Shown piece after piece: positions 27,039-35,668 of a stretch of 64,000 nucleotides of DNA (position 1 is its first letter; each line of letters starts with the position of its first letter). The DNA comes from Serratia quinivorans (GTDB lineage: Bacteria > Pseudomonadota > Gammaproteobacteria > Enterobacterales > Enterobacteriaceae): contig NZ_CAMKGL010000001.1 in NCBI RefSeq assembly GCF_946227985.1, positions 868,001 to 932,000 on the forward strand. Direction: 5' to 3'. The notes under the pieces were generated by a model. It did no database searches. It was given only the letters and a program-made list of their open reading frames with translations, and was not told the origin of the DNA. A program made the translations under genes and the position numbers.

Positions 27039-27080
27039 GAGTACTGAAAAGAAGGAAAATCGGGTTTTGGCTGCCGGGAA

Positions 27081-27572
27081 TTATTTCCCCAGATAGGCGT
27101 TAAGCATCCAAACCTGTTTTTCCTGCTCTTTGATATAGTCACTCATCAGGGAAGCGGTGCCTTCATCCCCCGCATCGGCGGCCAGCGTCAACAGGTCACG
27201 CTGCTGTTGCAGCAGCACCGAATAGCCGTGCAGTAAACCACCCAGCGTACCTTTATCGTCGGTGACATTAGTGTCTTCCTTGATGTCAGACGTTTTCAGA
27301 TAATCGCTGAAGGCATGACGCGGTTGCGACCCCAGAGTCAGAATACGTTCTGCCAGCTCATCAACCTTGGTTAACAGATCGTTATAGGTTTCTTCAAATT
27401 TGACGTGCAGTTCAAAGAAGTGCGGGCCGGAAATATTCCAGTGGTAGCCGCGCACGTTCATATACAGCACCTGATAATTTGCCAGCAGCGCATTCAACGC
27501 TTCCGATAGTTTTGCCGATTGTTTGCTGTCCAGGCCGATATGGTTTTTCGCTGCTTTCTTCGTCGTTGCCAT
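27081..27572 (-). CDS. Dps-family DNA-binding ferritin-like protein
   Basis: A 163-residue mini-ferritin. The Dps signature runs from VRGYHWNISGPHFFELH through KFEETYNDLLTKVDELAERI and holds the inter-subunit ferroxidase ligands (His, His, Asp, Glu). A short lysine-containing N-terminus (MATTKKAAKN) could contact DNA, but it is unlike the E. coli Dps tail. The position next to yciY is not that of E. coli dps, so this may be a second Dps paralogue; a canonical dps elsewhere cannot be checked. It would oxidise and store iron and protect DNA under stress. Confidence 0.88.
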   Translation of the reverse strand: MATTKKAAKNHIGLDSKQSAKLSEALNALLANYQVLYMNVRGYHWNISGPHFFELHVKFEETYNDLLTKVDELAERILTLGSQPRHAFSDYLKTSDIKEDTNVTDDKGTLGGLLHGYSVLLQQQRDLLTLAADAGDEGTASLMSDYIKEQEKQVWMLNAYLGK

Positions 27573-27768
27573 AATAATCTTCTCCTGATTATTTGATTCG
27601 ATGATTTACACAATATCCATAACAAACACAGTAACCAGATTCATCGCAGGGTTAAAGACGATCAAAAGTATCAATGAAATCGCTGAAACCAATAACGAAA
27701 AATCCGACAAGCAAATTGCCAATTCAGTTTAAGCAGAAAGCGTTAACAACAACAGCGCCTTGGTATCA

Positions 27769-29241
27769 TTACTTGCGTAAGGCCATTTTTGCCACGCCGG
27801 CACTTAGCGCCATCAGTAATGCCGCCGCGATCAGCACCACGATAAATGCGCGATCGAAAGCCAAGCGGGCCAGTTGCCTCAGTTGTTCGGCTTGTTCGAC
27901 AGCCAGATTGGCGGCCAGCCGCAGGGCTTCATCAATACTGTCGTAGGCGACGTCACCCACCGGCAGAGCGTCGGGTAACACCAGACTGTGGCTATAGACG
28001 GCGGTCATCAATCCCCCCAGCAAGGTGATACCGAGCACGCCACCCAGCTCATAGGACACGTCCTCGATCGAGGCAGCCATGCCGGATTTTTCTTCCGGGG
28101 CGTTGAGCATGATGGCGGTCGACGCGGCGGTAATGGCACCACCGATGCCAAAACCGGCGATAAACAGACAAACCAACTGTGATATCAGGCTGTTCTGGTA
28201 AAGCAGGGCCAGCCCGCCGATGCCGAGGCCGGTCAGGAACAATCCACCGAATATCATGTTGCGCTCGCCGTAGCGTGGCAGCAGTAAGCCGGCCAGTGGG
28301 CCTGCCAGTGCGGACGCCACCGGGATCGGCAGAATAAACAGCGCGGCCTGTAATGGACTCAACTCAAGCACCAATTGCAGGCGTTGTGTCAGTACCAGCT
28401 CCACACCGACTAGCGCAATCATCGACACCAGGGCCACGCCGACGCCGCCGGCAAACAGCCGATTCTGGAAAAGTGAGAAGTCGATCATCGGGTAGCGCGC
28501 CTGACGCTGTCGACGAACAAACAGCCAGAGCGACAAAACGCCGATGGCGGCGGCGATCGCCAGCGCAGAAATAGAGGGCGTTGCTTTGCTCAGTTCCTTC
28601 AGGGCATAGATGCTACCCACCAGACCGGCCATGATCTGCACTGAGCCGATGATATCGTAAGGGCGTTTATTTTCCCCACCGCAGTGCGGTATCAATCGCC
28701 AGGCCAGCGGCAGCACCACCATGACCACAGGGACGTTGATCAAAAATACCGATCCCCACCAGAAATACTCCAGCAAGACGCCACCGACCACCGGGCCGAT
28801 AGCGGCGCCACCGGACGCGACCGCCGCCCAAATGCCAATCGCCAGGGCGCGTTCGCGCTCGTCAGTAAAAACGTGGCGGACAATGGACAATGTGGCCGGC
28901 ATCATCATTGCCGCACCTACCGCAAGAAATACGCGGGCGGCGATCAGCCATTGGGCTGAAGGAGAAAAGGCCGCACAAAGGGAGGCGACGGCAAACACCG
29001 GCAGCCCGGCCATAAACAGCCGTTTATGACCAATGCGATCGCTCAGCATACCCGCACCGGGCAGTAAACCGGCGACCACTAGCGGGTAGGCATTCACAAT
29101 CCATAATTTTTGTGACGCGCTGGCATCCAGCGCCTGGGTCAGCCGTGGCAATGCGGTGTATAGCACCGTCATATCGATAATGATCAAAAATAGCGCGCTG
29201 GAGATCATTGCCAGGATCAACCAGCGGTTGTTTGCGTGCAT
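27769..29241 (-). CDS. smvA: MFS multidrug efflux pump, SmvA-like (DHA2, 14 TM)
   Basis: A 490-residue transporter with about 14 hydrophobic segments. Characteristic DHA2 features are the MTVLYTALPRL start region, GAGMLSDRIGHKRLF and GPVVGGVLLEYFWWGSVFLINVP. It resembles SmvA, which exports methyl viologen, acriflavine, chlorhexidine and other cationic biocides. The start is placed at 29241 (MHANNRWLILAM); other in-frame starts upstream would include promoter DNA. A divergent TetR regulator and an operator in the shared region complete a smvA-smvR unit. Substrate range is inferred from the family. Confidence 0.85.
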   Translation of the reverse strand: MHANNRWLILAMISSALFLIIIDMTVLYTALPRLTQALDASASQKLWIVNAYPLVVAGLLPGAGMLSDRIGHKRLFMAGLPVFAVASLCAAFSPSAQWLIAARVFLAVGAAMMMPATLSIVRHVFTDERERALAIGIWAAVASGGAAIGPVVGGVLLEYFWWGSVFLINVPVVMVVLPLAWRLIPHCGGENKRPYDIIGSVQIMAGLVGSIYALKELSKATPSISALAIAAAIGVLSLWLFVRRQRQARYPMIDFSLFQNRLFAGGVGVALVSMIALVGVELVLTQRLQLVLELSPLQAALFILPIPVASALAGPLAGLLLPRYGERNMIFGGLFLTGLGIGGLALLYQNSLISQLVCLFIAGFGIGGAITAASTAIMLNAPEEKSGMAASIEDVSYELGGVLGITLLGGLMTAVYSHSLVLPDALPVGDVAYDSIDEALRLAANLAVEQAEQLRQLARLAFDRAFIVVLIAAALLMALSAGVAKMALRK

Positions 29242-29322
29242 AATATTATTCCAAAAAAGCAGGCGACGCGGATGCGTTGCCATAAGGTCACCACCCGAAC
29301 GTGCCGGATGGTATACTGGCGT

Positions 29323-29350
29323 AATATATATCCATACGTATGTATTGAAA
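29323..29350 (-). promoter_or_regulatory. smvA promoter with an operator palindrome in its spacer
   Basis: On the minus strand, -35 TTTCAA (29345-29350) and -10 TATATT (29323-29328) are 16 bp apart. The spacer holds the perfect palindrome CATACGTATG (29333-29342), extended by outer matching bases to 29330-29345. A TetR dimer bound there would block RNA polymerase directly. It also lies just upstream of smvR, so autoregulation is possible. Confidence 0.6.
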
Positions 29351-29363
29351 AGAGGGTTTCTCA

Positions 29364-29909
29364 ATGGGACGTCAACGGAGCATCGATCGCGACAGGGTGC
29401 TGGATATGGCGGAGGAGATTGTCGCCAGGCAGGGTGCTGCCGGTTTGACCATTGATTCTGTCGCCAAGGCGATGGGGATTTCCAAGGGCGGGGTGCAGTA
29501 CTGCTTTGGTACTAAAGACGCGTTAATTGATGCCATGTTCGAACGTTGGGGTAAAGCCTATGACCGGGTATTCGATGCCATTGCCGGGGAAAGTCCCTCG
29601 GCCACAACGACAGTGCAGGCGCATATGCAGGCCACCCGAAGCTCCGATCAGGCATCCAGCGCCAAGGCCGCAGGGCTGATGGCGACCCTGATCCAAACGC
29701 CAGAGCACTTGGAAAGCACGCGCGAGTGGTACCACAGCCGAATTGCCGGTTTGGATTTAACCACCGAAGAAGGCAAGCGGGCACGATTGGCCTTTCTGGC
29801 TACCGAAGGGGCATTTATGTTGCGTTTCTTTGGCCTGATGGAAATAAATCAAGAGGAATGGGATGCCATGTTTACGGATATGCAGACGCTGATTCTGGCG
29901 AAAAAATAG
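29364..29909 (+). CDS. smvR: TetR-family repressor, SmvR-like
   Basis: A 181-residue TetR regulator. The helix-turn-helix at about residues 10-50 reads VLDMAEEIVARQGAAGLTIDSVAKAMGISKGGVQYCFGTKDALI (quoted here as its span only, ending KDALI). The C-terminal part is a ligand-binding helical domain with low conservation. An AGAGGG sequence precedes the ATG. It is divergent from smvA, with 122 bp between starts, as in Klebsiella and other enterobacteria where SmvR represses smvA. The ligand is unknown. Confidence 0.83.
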   Translation: MGRQRSIDRDRVLDMAEEIVARQGAAGLTIDSVAKAMGISKGGVQYCFGTKDALIDAMFERWGKAYDRVFDAIAGESPSATTTVQAHMQATRSSDQASSAKAAGLMATLIQTPEHLESTREWYHSRIAGLDLTTEEGKRARLAFLATEGAFMLRFFGLMEINQEEWDAMFTDMQTLILAKK

Positions 29910-29993
29910 TTCACCTATCACAGCGATAGCTGGCGGACAGGCAAGCGAAAAGAGTAAGTTTATCGGACAAGATATTCCCTCGAAGAACCCTTT

Positions 29994-30023
29994 AGCCAGC
30001 CACTCCGTGCTGGCTTTTTTTTT
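29994..30023 (+). terminator. Terminator downstream of smvR
   Basis: The stem AGCCAGC / GCTGGCT is followed by a run of nine Ts. It separates smvR from the convergent tailspike gene. Confidence 0.88.
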
Positions 30024-30070
30024 GCATAAAAAAACCGCGGTGTTTTGCGGCTTTATCAGCATCGAACCCT

Positions 30071-32038
30071 TTAGACTTGACGCATATAAACATCCGTAAT
30101 GCGCAGGTCAAAGTTGCTTTTCATTTTTGTGGTATCAACCAGTAAGAACGCATGAGTCGCCCAATCTGGAGCCCTATCGACTGCCGGTACCTGGGTATCT
30201 GAACCCTGCATTTGGCCCGGAATAACCGCTGTTTTAAACTCTGATTCGCTGCCGCTGAAGTTATAAGTGTAAGTATGTCCCGTTGCCTGCATCAGGATCT
30301 TGGGCTCAATATCCTGAGCTGGACCGTATTCCAACAGCTTCGCCCAGATAATTTTCACCTGGCAACTTTGGCCATCGCCAGCATAGGTACCGACACGGAA
30401 ATTGTGAATGACGCTACCGTAGCCTTTTAGGGCAATGGTTCCAAGTACTGCTTGGTAAACACCGTCACCTGCGGCGACATTACGACCAAGTGAGATTAAT
30501 CCTGTCTGACGGATCATGCTGAAGTTGGTGCTGGTTGCGGTTCCCCAACCATAACGTGACTTGCGTACAGAGTTACTTCCTCCCGGCGCTAACACCCAGG
30601 TTTCTTCTGTCCATTTATCGTTCCCACCGCCACTGGTATAGGTTGTGCTATCGAGCCAGTTGTCCTGAACGCTGGGATCCGTGCGTACCTTCGTCAGCAA
30701 ATATGGCCAGCTCAGCGGTAATTGCATATCCCTGAATGATACCGAGCCGGTACCATCAACCCAGCCGCTCACGCCAACATCACCTGCTTGTTGCAACTTG
30801 CCCAGGTTAACGGCCTGAAAAACTGCACGCGCCTGGTCACCAAAGTAGAACGGGTTGCAAATGGTGGCTTGGTTCACAAGAGAAGGATCGCCAGCCTTAA
30901 AGGTAAATAAACCACCAATAAAATTGACTTTGCATTTTTTGCTATCGGGTACGTTAACGATATAATTTCTAGGTCCGAAACCTTCAATGTGACAATCGCG
31001 GAAAATGTGTTGCCCACCTTCGATATGAATATATTTCCCCAGACTTGTCGCTGGATCTTTTGCGCCATTATCCCCGTAAATATAGTCGAACGAACAATTG
31101 AAGAAATAGCTGTAGCCTCCCTGCAAGTTAACGCCACAGTTACTTTGTGCAAAAACGCAGCTGTGGAAATTCATCTCTTCCCCTGAGTTGGTTGCGGTGT
31201 TGGGGAAGTAATAGCAAGTCTGGCAATGGTTAAACATAAAGCTGTACATGCGCAGGAAGTAAAAGTTGTTGTTACCGGTAATGCCGAAGGCAAAGCTTTC
31301 AAGACCACCGTCGATGAAGGTCAGTGAATTACGTGAATAACTCGTCTTAGCATCCTTAGCCGGCTGATTGTTGATAGGGGGGATGATATCGTTGCGGAAA
31401 GTCATGCCGTCGACAAATTTATCCGATCCAGGGCCAATCATGCGCAGATTTTTCGCGGTCATATTGCCCTGCGGATAACCATCAGTATTCATCCAATGGA
31501 TCGCGGTTGCGTGTTCTGCCGCAGTACCACTAATAAAGTTGCGGAAATCCAATAATGCGCCAGAAAAGTCATAATCGACGGTTTTAGTATCAAATTTTAG
31601 CGTGTTCATACACTTAAATCGACCGTTGCCAAATACCAGGATGCCACTTTTCAATACTTGCTCAATGCTGGTATAAACAACACCATCAACTACGTATTGC
31701 TTGGTGGTGTGTTCATGCAGCGAACTGGCATAGTCATGCGCTTTTTGAATCGCATCGGTATCATCAGCAATACCATCGCCTTTAGCCCCGTACATATAGG
31801 GTGAAACTGTACCCGCTACTTCGAGTACACGTAGCCACACCCACGACGTATTAGGGCGAATAAACATGCCGCCATCGTCTGCCGGCGTCGCTTGCGCTTT
31901 GGCGACAAAAACACCGCCACCGGTTGGCTGACGATTACTGCTGCTCCAGTTTGCATCATAGGCGGTGACGGCGATCAACTCGCCGGCGGCGGTAGGAATT
32001 GTCGTTCTTAATGTTGCGATATCAGGGCAGGTGTTCAT
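30071..32038 (-). CDS. Solitary phage-type tailspike / pectate-lyase-fold protein
   Basis: A 655-residue protein. The N-terminal 80 residues (IATLRTTIPTAAGELIAVTAYD, GGGVFVAKAQATPADDGGMFIRP) resemble a phage tail-attachment domain. It is followed by the classic entry into a right-handed beta-helix, MYGAKGDGIADDTDAIQKA, and a long helix region rich in Asn, Gly and aromatic residues. Such proteins bind or cleave surface polysaccharides. No signal peptide is seen. The start at 32038 (MNTCPDIA) follows AGGA at eight bases. There are no phage structural, lysis or integrase genes nearby, and neighbours smvR and yciI are chromosomal. It is probably a retained phage remnant or a domesticated depolymerase; the substrate is unknown. 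Confidence 0.75.
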   Translation of the reverse strand: MNTCPDIATLRTTIPTAAGELIAVTAYDANWSSSNRQPTGGGVFVAKAQATPADDGGMFIRPNTSWVWLRVLEVAGTVSPYMYGAKGDGIADDTDAIQKAHDYASSLHEHTTKQYVVDGVVYTSIEQVLKSGILVFGNGRFKCMNTLKFDTKTVDYDFSGALLDFRNFISGTAAEHATAIHWMNTDGYPQGNMTAKNLRMIGPGSDKFVDGMTFRNDIIPPINNQPAKDAKTSYSRNSLTFIDGGLESFAFGITGNNNFYFLRMYSFMFNHCQTCYYFPNTATNSGEEMNFHSCVFAQSNCGVNLQGGYSYFFNCSFDYIYGDNGAKDPATSLGKYIHIEGGQHIFRDCHIEGFGPRNYIVNVPDSKKCKVNFIGGLFTFKAGDPSLVNQATICNPFYFGDQARAVFQAVNLGKLQQAGDVGVSGWVDGTGSVSFRDMQLPLSWPYLLTKVRTDPSVQDNWLDSTTYTSGGGNDKWTEETWVLAPGGSNSVRKSRYGWGTATSTNFSMIRQTGLISLGRNVAAGDGVYQAVLGTIALKGYGSVIHNFRVGTYAGDGQSCQVKIIWAKLLEYGPAQDIEPKILMQATGHTYTYNFSGSESEFKTAVIPGQMQGSDTQVPAVDRAPDWATHAFLLVDTTKMKSNFDLRITDVYMRQV

Positions 32039-32166
32039 TATTGAGATCCTCATAGCTTTCAATGACTGTATGTGTGTACAGTTGTTTTAGTCTATGAGTA
32101 CGTCGGCTAATTCACCACAGCATGTTGTTGTGCCATGGAACGCTAAACATGGCGTATATCGGCAAA

Positions 32167-32196
32167 CACCCCACGGCGACAGAGGCCAATGGGGTG
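32167..32196 (-). terminator. Hairpin downstream of yciI
   Basis: CACCCCA at 32167-32173 pairs with TGGGGTG at 32190-32196. On the minus strand only a short GTTT follows, so termination would be weak. Confidence 0.5.
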
Positions 32197-32205
32197 CAAT
32201 TGAAA

Positions 32206-32502
32206 TCAGAACACTTGCTTGAAGGGTTTGACCGTCACCGCAGCATAAACGCCGGCGGCGACGTAGGGGTCCTGTCCGGCCCAGGCTTGGGCGTCCGCCA
32301 GTGAAGCGAACTCTGCAATCACCGTAGAACCACTGAATCCTGCACTGCCTGGGTCGTTGCTGTCGATGGCTGGATTGGGGCCGGCGATGACCAGGCGGCC
32401 TTCATCACGCAGCGCCTGCAGGCGTGCCAGGTGGGCCGGGCGTACCGACAGGCGGTTTTCCAATGAATCAGGAACGTCTTGTGCGTAGATCAGATAAAGC
32501 AT
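32206..32502 (-). CDS. yciI: YciI family protein
   Basis: A 98-residue small alpha/beta protein of the YCII family ([39 protein letters not shown]). The conserved histidine (PAHL) and aspartate ([21 protein letters not shown]) of the putative active site are present. Relatives are muconolactone-isomerase-like and some act in dehalogenation, but the enterobacterial protein has no firm reaction. It lies near tonB and yciA as in E. coli. Confidence 0.9.
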   Translation of the reverse strand: MLYLIYAQDVPDSLENRLSVRPAHLARLQALRDEGRLVIAGPNPAIDSNDPGSAGFSGSTVIAEFASLADAQAWAGQDPYVAAGVYAAVTVKPFKQVF

Positions 32503-32683
32503 GTTTCACCTTTAAAATCATTGCTATAGAAGGGTAAATTTAAAGTAGCGCAAAAGGGGATACAAGGGAATGGCTGCCCGCTGGAATTTGCCTGCGGTTG
32601 GCGCTTATGCCTTGAAGCGACTAGCTTTTATTCGTATAGTGCGGCCGCGTGATTTAATGAGACAAGGATTGAGAGGTGAGGAA

Positions 32684-33337
32684 ATGACGGAACTGGTTAG
32701 AGATAAACTCGACTTGCCTGAGGGCAAAAGCAAATTGCTGTTGCACTCTTGCTGTGCGCCCTGTTCCGGTGAGGTGATGGAAGCTATTCAGGCTTCTGGC
32801 ATCGAATACGCCATTTTCTTCTATAACCCGAACATTCATCCGCAAAAAGAATATCTGCTGCGCAAGGAGGAGAACATCCGTTTTGCCGAACAGCACGGGG
32901 TGCCGATTATCGATGCCGATTACGATACCGATAACTGGTTTGCCCGTGCCAAAGGGATGGAGCACGAACCCGAGCGTGGGATCCGTTGTACCATGTGCTT
33001 CGACATGCGTTTTGAACGCACCGCGCTGTACGCGCATGAGCATGGCTACGACACCATATCCAGTTCGCTGGGAATTTCCCGCTGGAAGAATATGCAGCAA
33101 ATCACCGACTGCGGCGTGCGCGCAGCGGAAAAATACCCCGATCTGGAGTATTGGGATTACAACTGGCGCAAAAAAGGCGGTGCGTCGCGGATGATTGAGA
33201 TCAGCAAGCGTGAACGCTTTTATCAGCAGGAGTACTGTGGCTGCGTCTATTCGCTGCGTGACACCAATTTGCATCGTAAGGCGCAGGGCCGGCCGTTGAT
33301 CAAACTGGGCGTGTTGTATTACGGCGATGAAGAATAA
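32684..33337 (+). CDS. queH: Epoxyqueuosine reductase QueH
   Basis: A 217-residue QueH (DUF208) protein that reduces epoxyqueuosine to queuosine in tRNA. The adjacent cysteines in LHSCCAPC, and the CTMC and YCGC motifs, are the cluster- and metal-binding set of this family. The start at 32684 (MTELVRDKL) follows an excellent GAGGTGAGG; the frame is open upstream but without family likeness. E. coli uses the unrelated QueG and lacks this gene between yciI and tonB. Whether this genome also has queG cannot be seen. Tyrosine tRNA(GUA), encoded in this window, is one of the queuosine-bearing tRNAs. Confidence 0.92.
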   Translation: MTELVRDKLDLPEGKSKLLLHSCCAPCSGEVMEAIQASGIEYAIFFYNPNIHPQKEYLLRKEENIRFAEQHGVPIIDADYDTDNWFARAKGMEHEPERGIRCTMCFDMRFERTALYAHEHGYDTISSSLGISRWKNMQQITDCGVRAAEKYPDLEYWDYNWRKKGGASRMIEISKRERFYQQEYCGCVYSLRDTNLHRKAQGRPLIKLGVLYYGDEE

Positions 33338-33356
33338 TGCTGCCTTGGTTAAAGGT

Positions 33357-33380
33357 AACCCGCTACGGCGGGTTTTTTTC
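33357..33380 (+). terminator. Terminator of queH
   Basis: The stem AACCCGC / GCGGGTT with a TACG loop is followed by a T-rich run. Confidence 0.88.
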
Positions 33381-33519
33381 GTTTTGGCCAGGTAAATCAG
33401 GTTAATGAAGCGTGTGAAAGCCTCAGTGAAAAGGCAAACGAAAGGTTAATATCCTCATGAGTTTGCAGGTTTTAGCGATGAATAATGACGATTAGAGCGA
33501 TAGTTTGCCATTCGTTATT

Positions 33520-33540
33520 GAATATGATTGCTATTTGCAT
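33520..33540 (+). promoter_or_regulatory. Candidate Fur box upstream of tonB
   Basis: The sequence GAATATGATTGCTATTTGCA resembles the 19-bp Fur consensus (GATAATGATAATCATTATC), with matches centred on ATGATT and ATTTGC. It lies 35-55 bp before the tonB start. tonB is Fur-repressed in E. coli. Confidence 0.5.
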
Positions 33541-33574
33541 TTAAACTTGGCGAACCAGAGGAAACAGAATCATT

Positions 33575-34321
33575 ATGCCGCTAAAAAAGATGTTCCTTAA
33601 TCGCCGTTTGTCCGTGCCAATTATCCTGTCTGTTGGCTTACATAGCGCCCTGGTGGCGGGTCTGCTCTATGCTTCTGTCAAGGAAGTGATGGAGTTGCCG
33701 AAACCTGAAGATGCGCCGATCAGTGTCATGATGGTTAATACCGCCGCGATGGCAGAGCCGCCTCCGCCTGCACCGGCCGAACCCGAGCCAGAGCCGCAGG
33801 TCGAGCCTGAACCCGAGCCGGAACCGGAACCGCTCCCAGAGCCACCGCCGAAGGCGATACTGAAGCCGGAGCCGGTAAAACCCAAGCCGAAGCCAAAACC
33901 TAAGCCAAAAGTCGAAAAAACCGTTAAGCGTGAGCCGCAGAAAACCGAGCCGCGTGAGCCGTCGCCGTTTGAAAATAACCAGCCGGCCAAGCCTGTCGAT
34001 AGGGCTCCAGTGAAGCAGGCGCCGTCAGCGCCGGTTGCGGGCAATTCGCGTGATGTGGCACCGAGAGCCCTCAGCCGTCCCGACCCGATTTATCCGCCGC
34101 GTGCCAGGGCATTGCAGATTGAAGGCAATGTGCGGGTGAAGTTTGATGTCGACAGCGATGGTCGTGTGAGTAATGTGCGTATCCTGTTTGCAGAACCACG
34201 CAATATGTTCGAGCGAGAAGTGAAGCAAGCAATGCGTAAGTGGCGTTATGAAGCGAAGGAAGGGAAGGATCTCACCATGAGTATCCGCTTTAAAATTAAC
34301 GGCACCACTGAAATGAACTGA
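33575..34321 (+). CDS. tonB: Energy transducer TonB
   Basis: A 248-residue periplasm-spanning protein. It has one N-terminal membrane anchor ([20 protein letters not shown], with the essential S-x3-H pattern), then a long Pro-rich spacer with EP repeats (about 70-95) and KP repeats (about 100-115). The C-terminal domain (about 165-248, [18 protein letters not shown]...WRYE) contacts TonB boxes of outer-membrane receptors. With ExbBD it delivers proton-motive force for siderophore and B12 uptake. The order yciI, tonB, yciA matches E. coli apart from the added queH. Confidence 0.96.
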   Translation: MPLKKMFLNRRLSVPIILSVGLHSALVAGLLYASVKEVMELPKPEDAPISVMMVNTAAMAEPPPPAPAEPEPEPQVEPEPEPEPEPLPEPPPKAILKPEPVKPKPKPKPKPKVEKTVKREPQKTEPREPSPFENNQPAKPVDRAPVKQAPSAPVAGNSRDVAPRALSRPDPIYPPRARALQIEGNVRVKFDVDSDGRVSNVRILFAEPRNMFEREVKQAMRKWRYEAKEGKDLTMSIRFKINGTTEMN

Positions 34322-34340
34322 TTGAAATCAGAGCCAATAA

Positions 34341-34373
34341 AAAAGGGTCGCCATTCACCAGGCGACCCTTTTT
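34341..34373. terminator. Bidirectional terminator between tonB and yciA
   Basis: AAAAGGGTCGCC / GGCGACCCTTTTT closes an eight-base loop, with A and T tracts on opposite sides serving the convergent genes. Confidence 0.9.
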
Positions 34374-34390
34374 GCTTTTTGCATTCCGGC

Positions 34391-34819
34391 TTATTCTTCG
34401 AAGCCCACGCGGAAGTTCATCTTGCCATCGGGCAGGGCGCGTGAATTACCTTCGTCGTCTACTGCAACATAGGTAAACACCGCTTCGGTCGCTCGGTAGC
34501 GCTGGCCGATAGGGGCGGAAGATACTTTTTTGACCCACACTTCGATATTGATGGTGATCGAGCTGCGTCCGGTGCGGATACAGTGCGCATAGCAACATAC
34601 CACATCACCCACCGCGACCGGTTTCAGGAAGGTCATACCATCCACTCGCACGGTGACGACGCGGCCTTCGGCAATTTCTTTCGCCTGAATAGCGCCGCCA
34701 ATATCCATCTGCGACATCAGCCAGCCGCCAAAAATATCGCCGTTGGCGTTGGTATCTGCCGGCATCGCCAGCGTTCGCAGCACCATTTCGCCACTGGGTA
34801 AAGGTCGTTGTTGAGTCAT
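34391..34819 (-). CDS. yciA: Acyl-CoA thioester hydrolase YciA
   Basis: A 142-residue hot-dog-fold thioesterase. It has the family segments GEMVLRTLAMPADTNANGDIFGGWLMSQMD (quoted as a span; the catalytic Asn/Asp lie in ANGDIFGG) and TFLKPVAVGDVVCCYA. It hydrolyses a broad range of acyl-CoAs. It is co-directional with yciB, which lies 75 bp upstream on the minus strand. Confidence 0.95.
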   Translation of the reverse strand: MTQQRPLPSGEMVLRTLAMPADTNANGDIFGGWLMSQMDIGGAIQAKEIAEGRVVTVRVDGMTFLKPVAVGDVVCCYAHCIRTGRSSITINIEVWVKKVSSAPIGQRYRATEAVFTYVAVDDEGNSRALPDGKMNFRVGFEE

Positions 34820-34894
34820 AGCTGTCTGCTTATCAAAGAAGGGATTTCACTATACTGCCCGTAGCAAAGGCTACGGGCATTAACAATTTTGTAA

Positions 34895-35434
34895 CTATTT
34901 TTTCTGTTCTTCCGGCATATGCCGATAAATATAAACGCCGCTGAGCAGGGTAAATACCAGCGTCAGCGCGGTCAGCCCGAAGACTTTAAAGTTAACCCAA
35001 ACGCTCTGGGGCAACCAGAAGGCAACGTAAATATTCGCCAGGCCACAGGCCAGGAAAAAGACCGCCCAGGCCAGGTTGAGATTATTCCAGACCTTATCCG
35101 GCAGCGTCAGCTCTTTACCCAGCATGCGTTGAACCAGGGGCTTTTTCAGCACCAGTTGGCTAATCAGCAGCGCCAGCGCGAACAGGCAGTAAATGATCGT
35201 CACTTTCCATTTGATAAACAAATCGTTATGGAACACCAACGTCAAAGTGCCGAACACCAGCACCATCAGGAAGGTGATCAATGTCATCTTCTCAATTTTG
35301 CGGTATTTGAACCAGGTGAACACCAGCGCCAGGGCGGTAGCAACAATCAATGCGCCAGAGGCAACATAGATATCGTAGAGCTTATAAAAAGCGAAAAAGA
35401 CAATTAACGGGAGGAAATCAAGAAACTGCTTCAT
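34895..35434 (-). CDS. yciB: YciB, inner membrane septation/envelope protein
   Basis: A 179-residue protein with five hydrophobic segments, starting [25 protein letters not shown], of the YciB/IspZ family. It is linked to cell-envelope synthesis and intracellular septation in relatives; the molecular activity is unknown. In E. coli it adjoins yciC, whereas here the SulP gene and the copy-B terminator element separate the two. Confidence 0.95.
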   Translation of the reverse strand: MKQFLDFLPLIVFFAFYKLYDIYVASGALIVATALALVFTWFKYRKIEKMTLITFLMVLVFGTLTLVFHNDLFIKWKVTIIYCLFALALLISQLVLKKPLVQRMLGKELTLPDKVWNNLNLAWAVFFLACGLANIYVAFWLPQSVWVNFKVFGLTALTLVFTLLSGVYIYRHMPEEQKK

Positions 35435-35668
35435 AAATCAATCCATCATCTGTTCATCGGCCGACTATACCGGATTTGGCGGGCTCTGTGTACCGCTGGC
35501 AACTGCTGATTATCGGCGTTTGGCCGCCGGATTTCCGCCATGAAAGCAGGAATTTGCATAAACTTACGATTGAGGTCGCGAGTTCGCGGCGGGCAGATTG
35601 CCAGCACGGCATTGGCATCGCATGATACGCGCAATAATAGCCGGATAATTTATAACGGAAAACAGTTT

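Noticed and set aside
30071-32038. The tailspike gene as part of a prophage
   Set aside because: No integrase, capsid, tail, lysis or attachment-site duplication was found on either side; the flanking genes are ordinary chromosomal ones.
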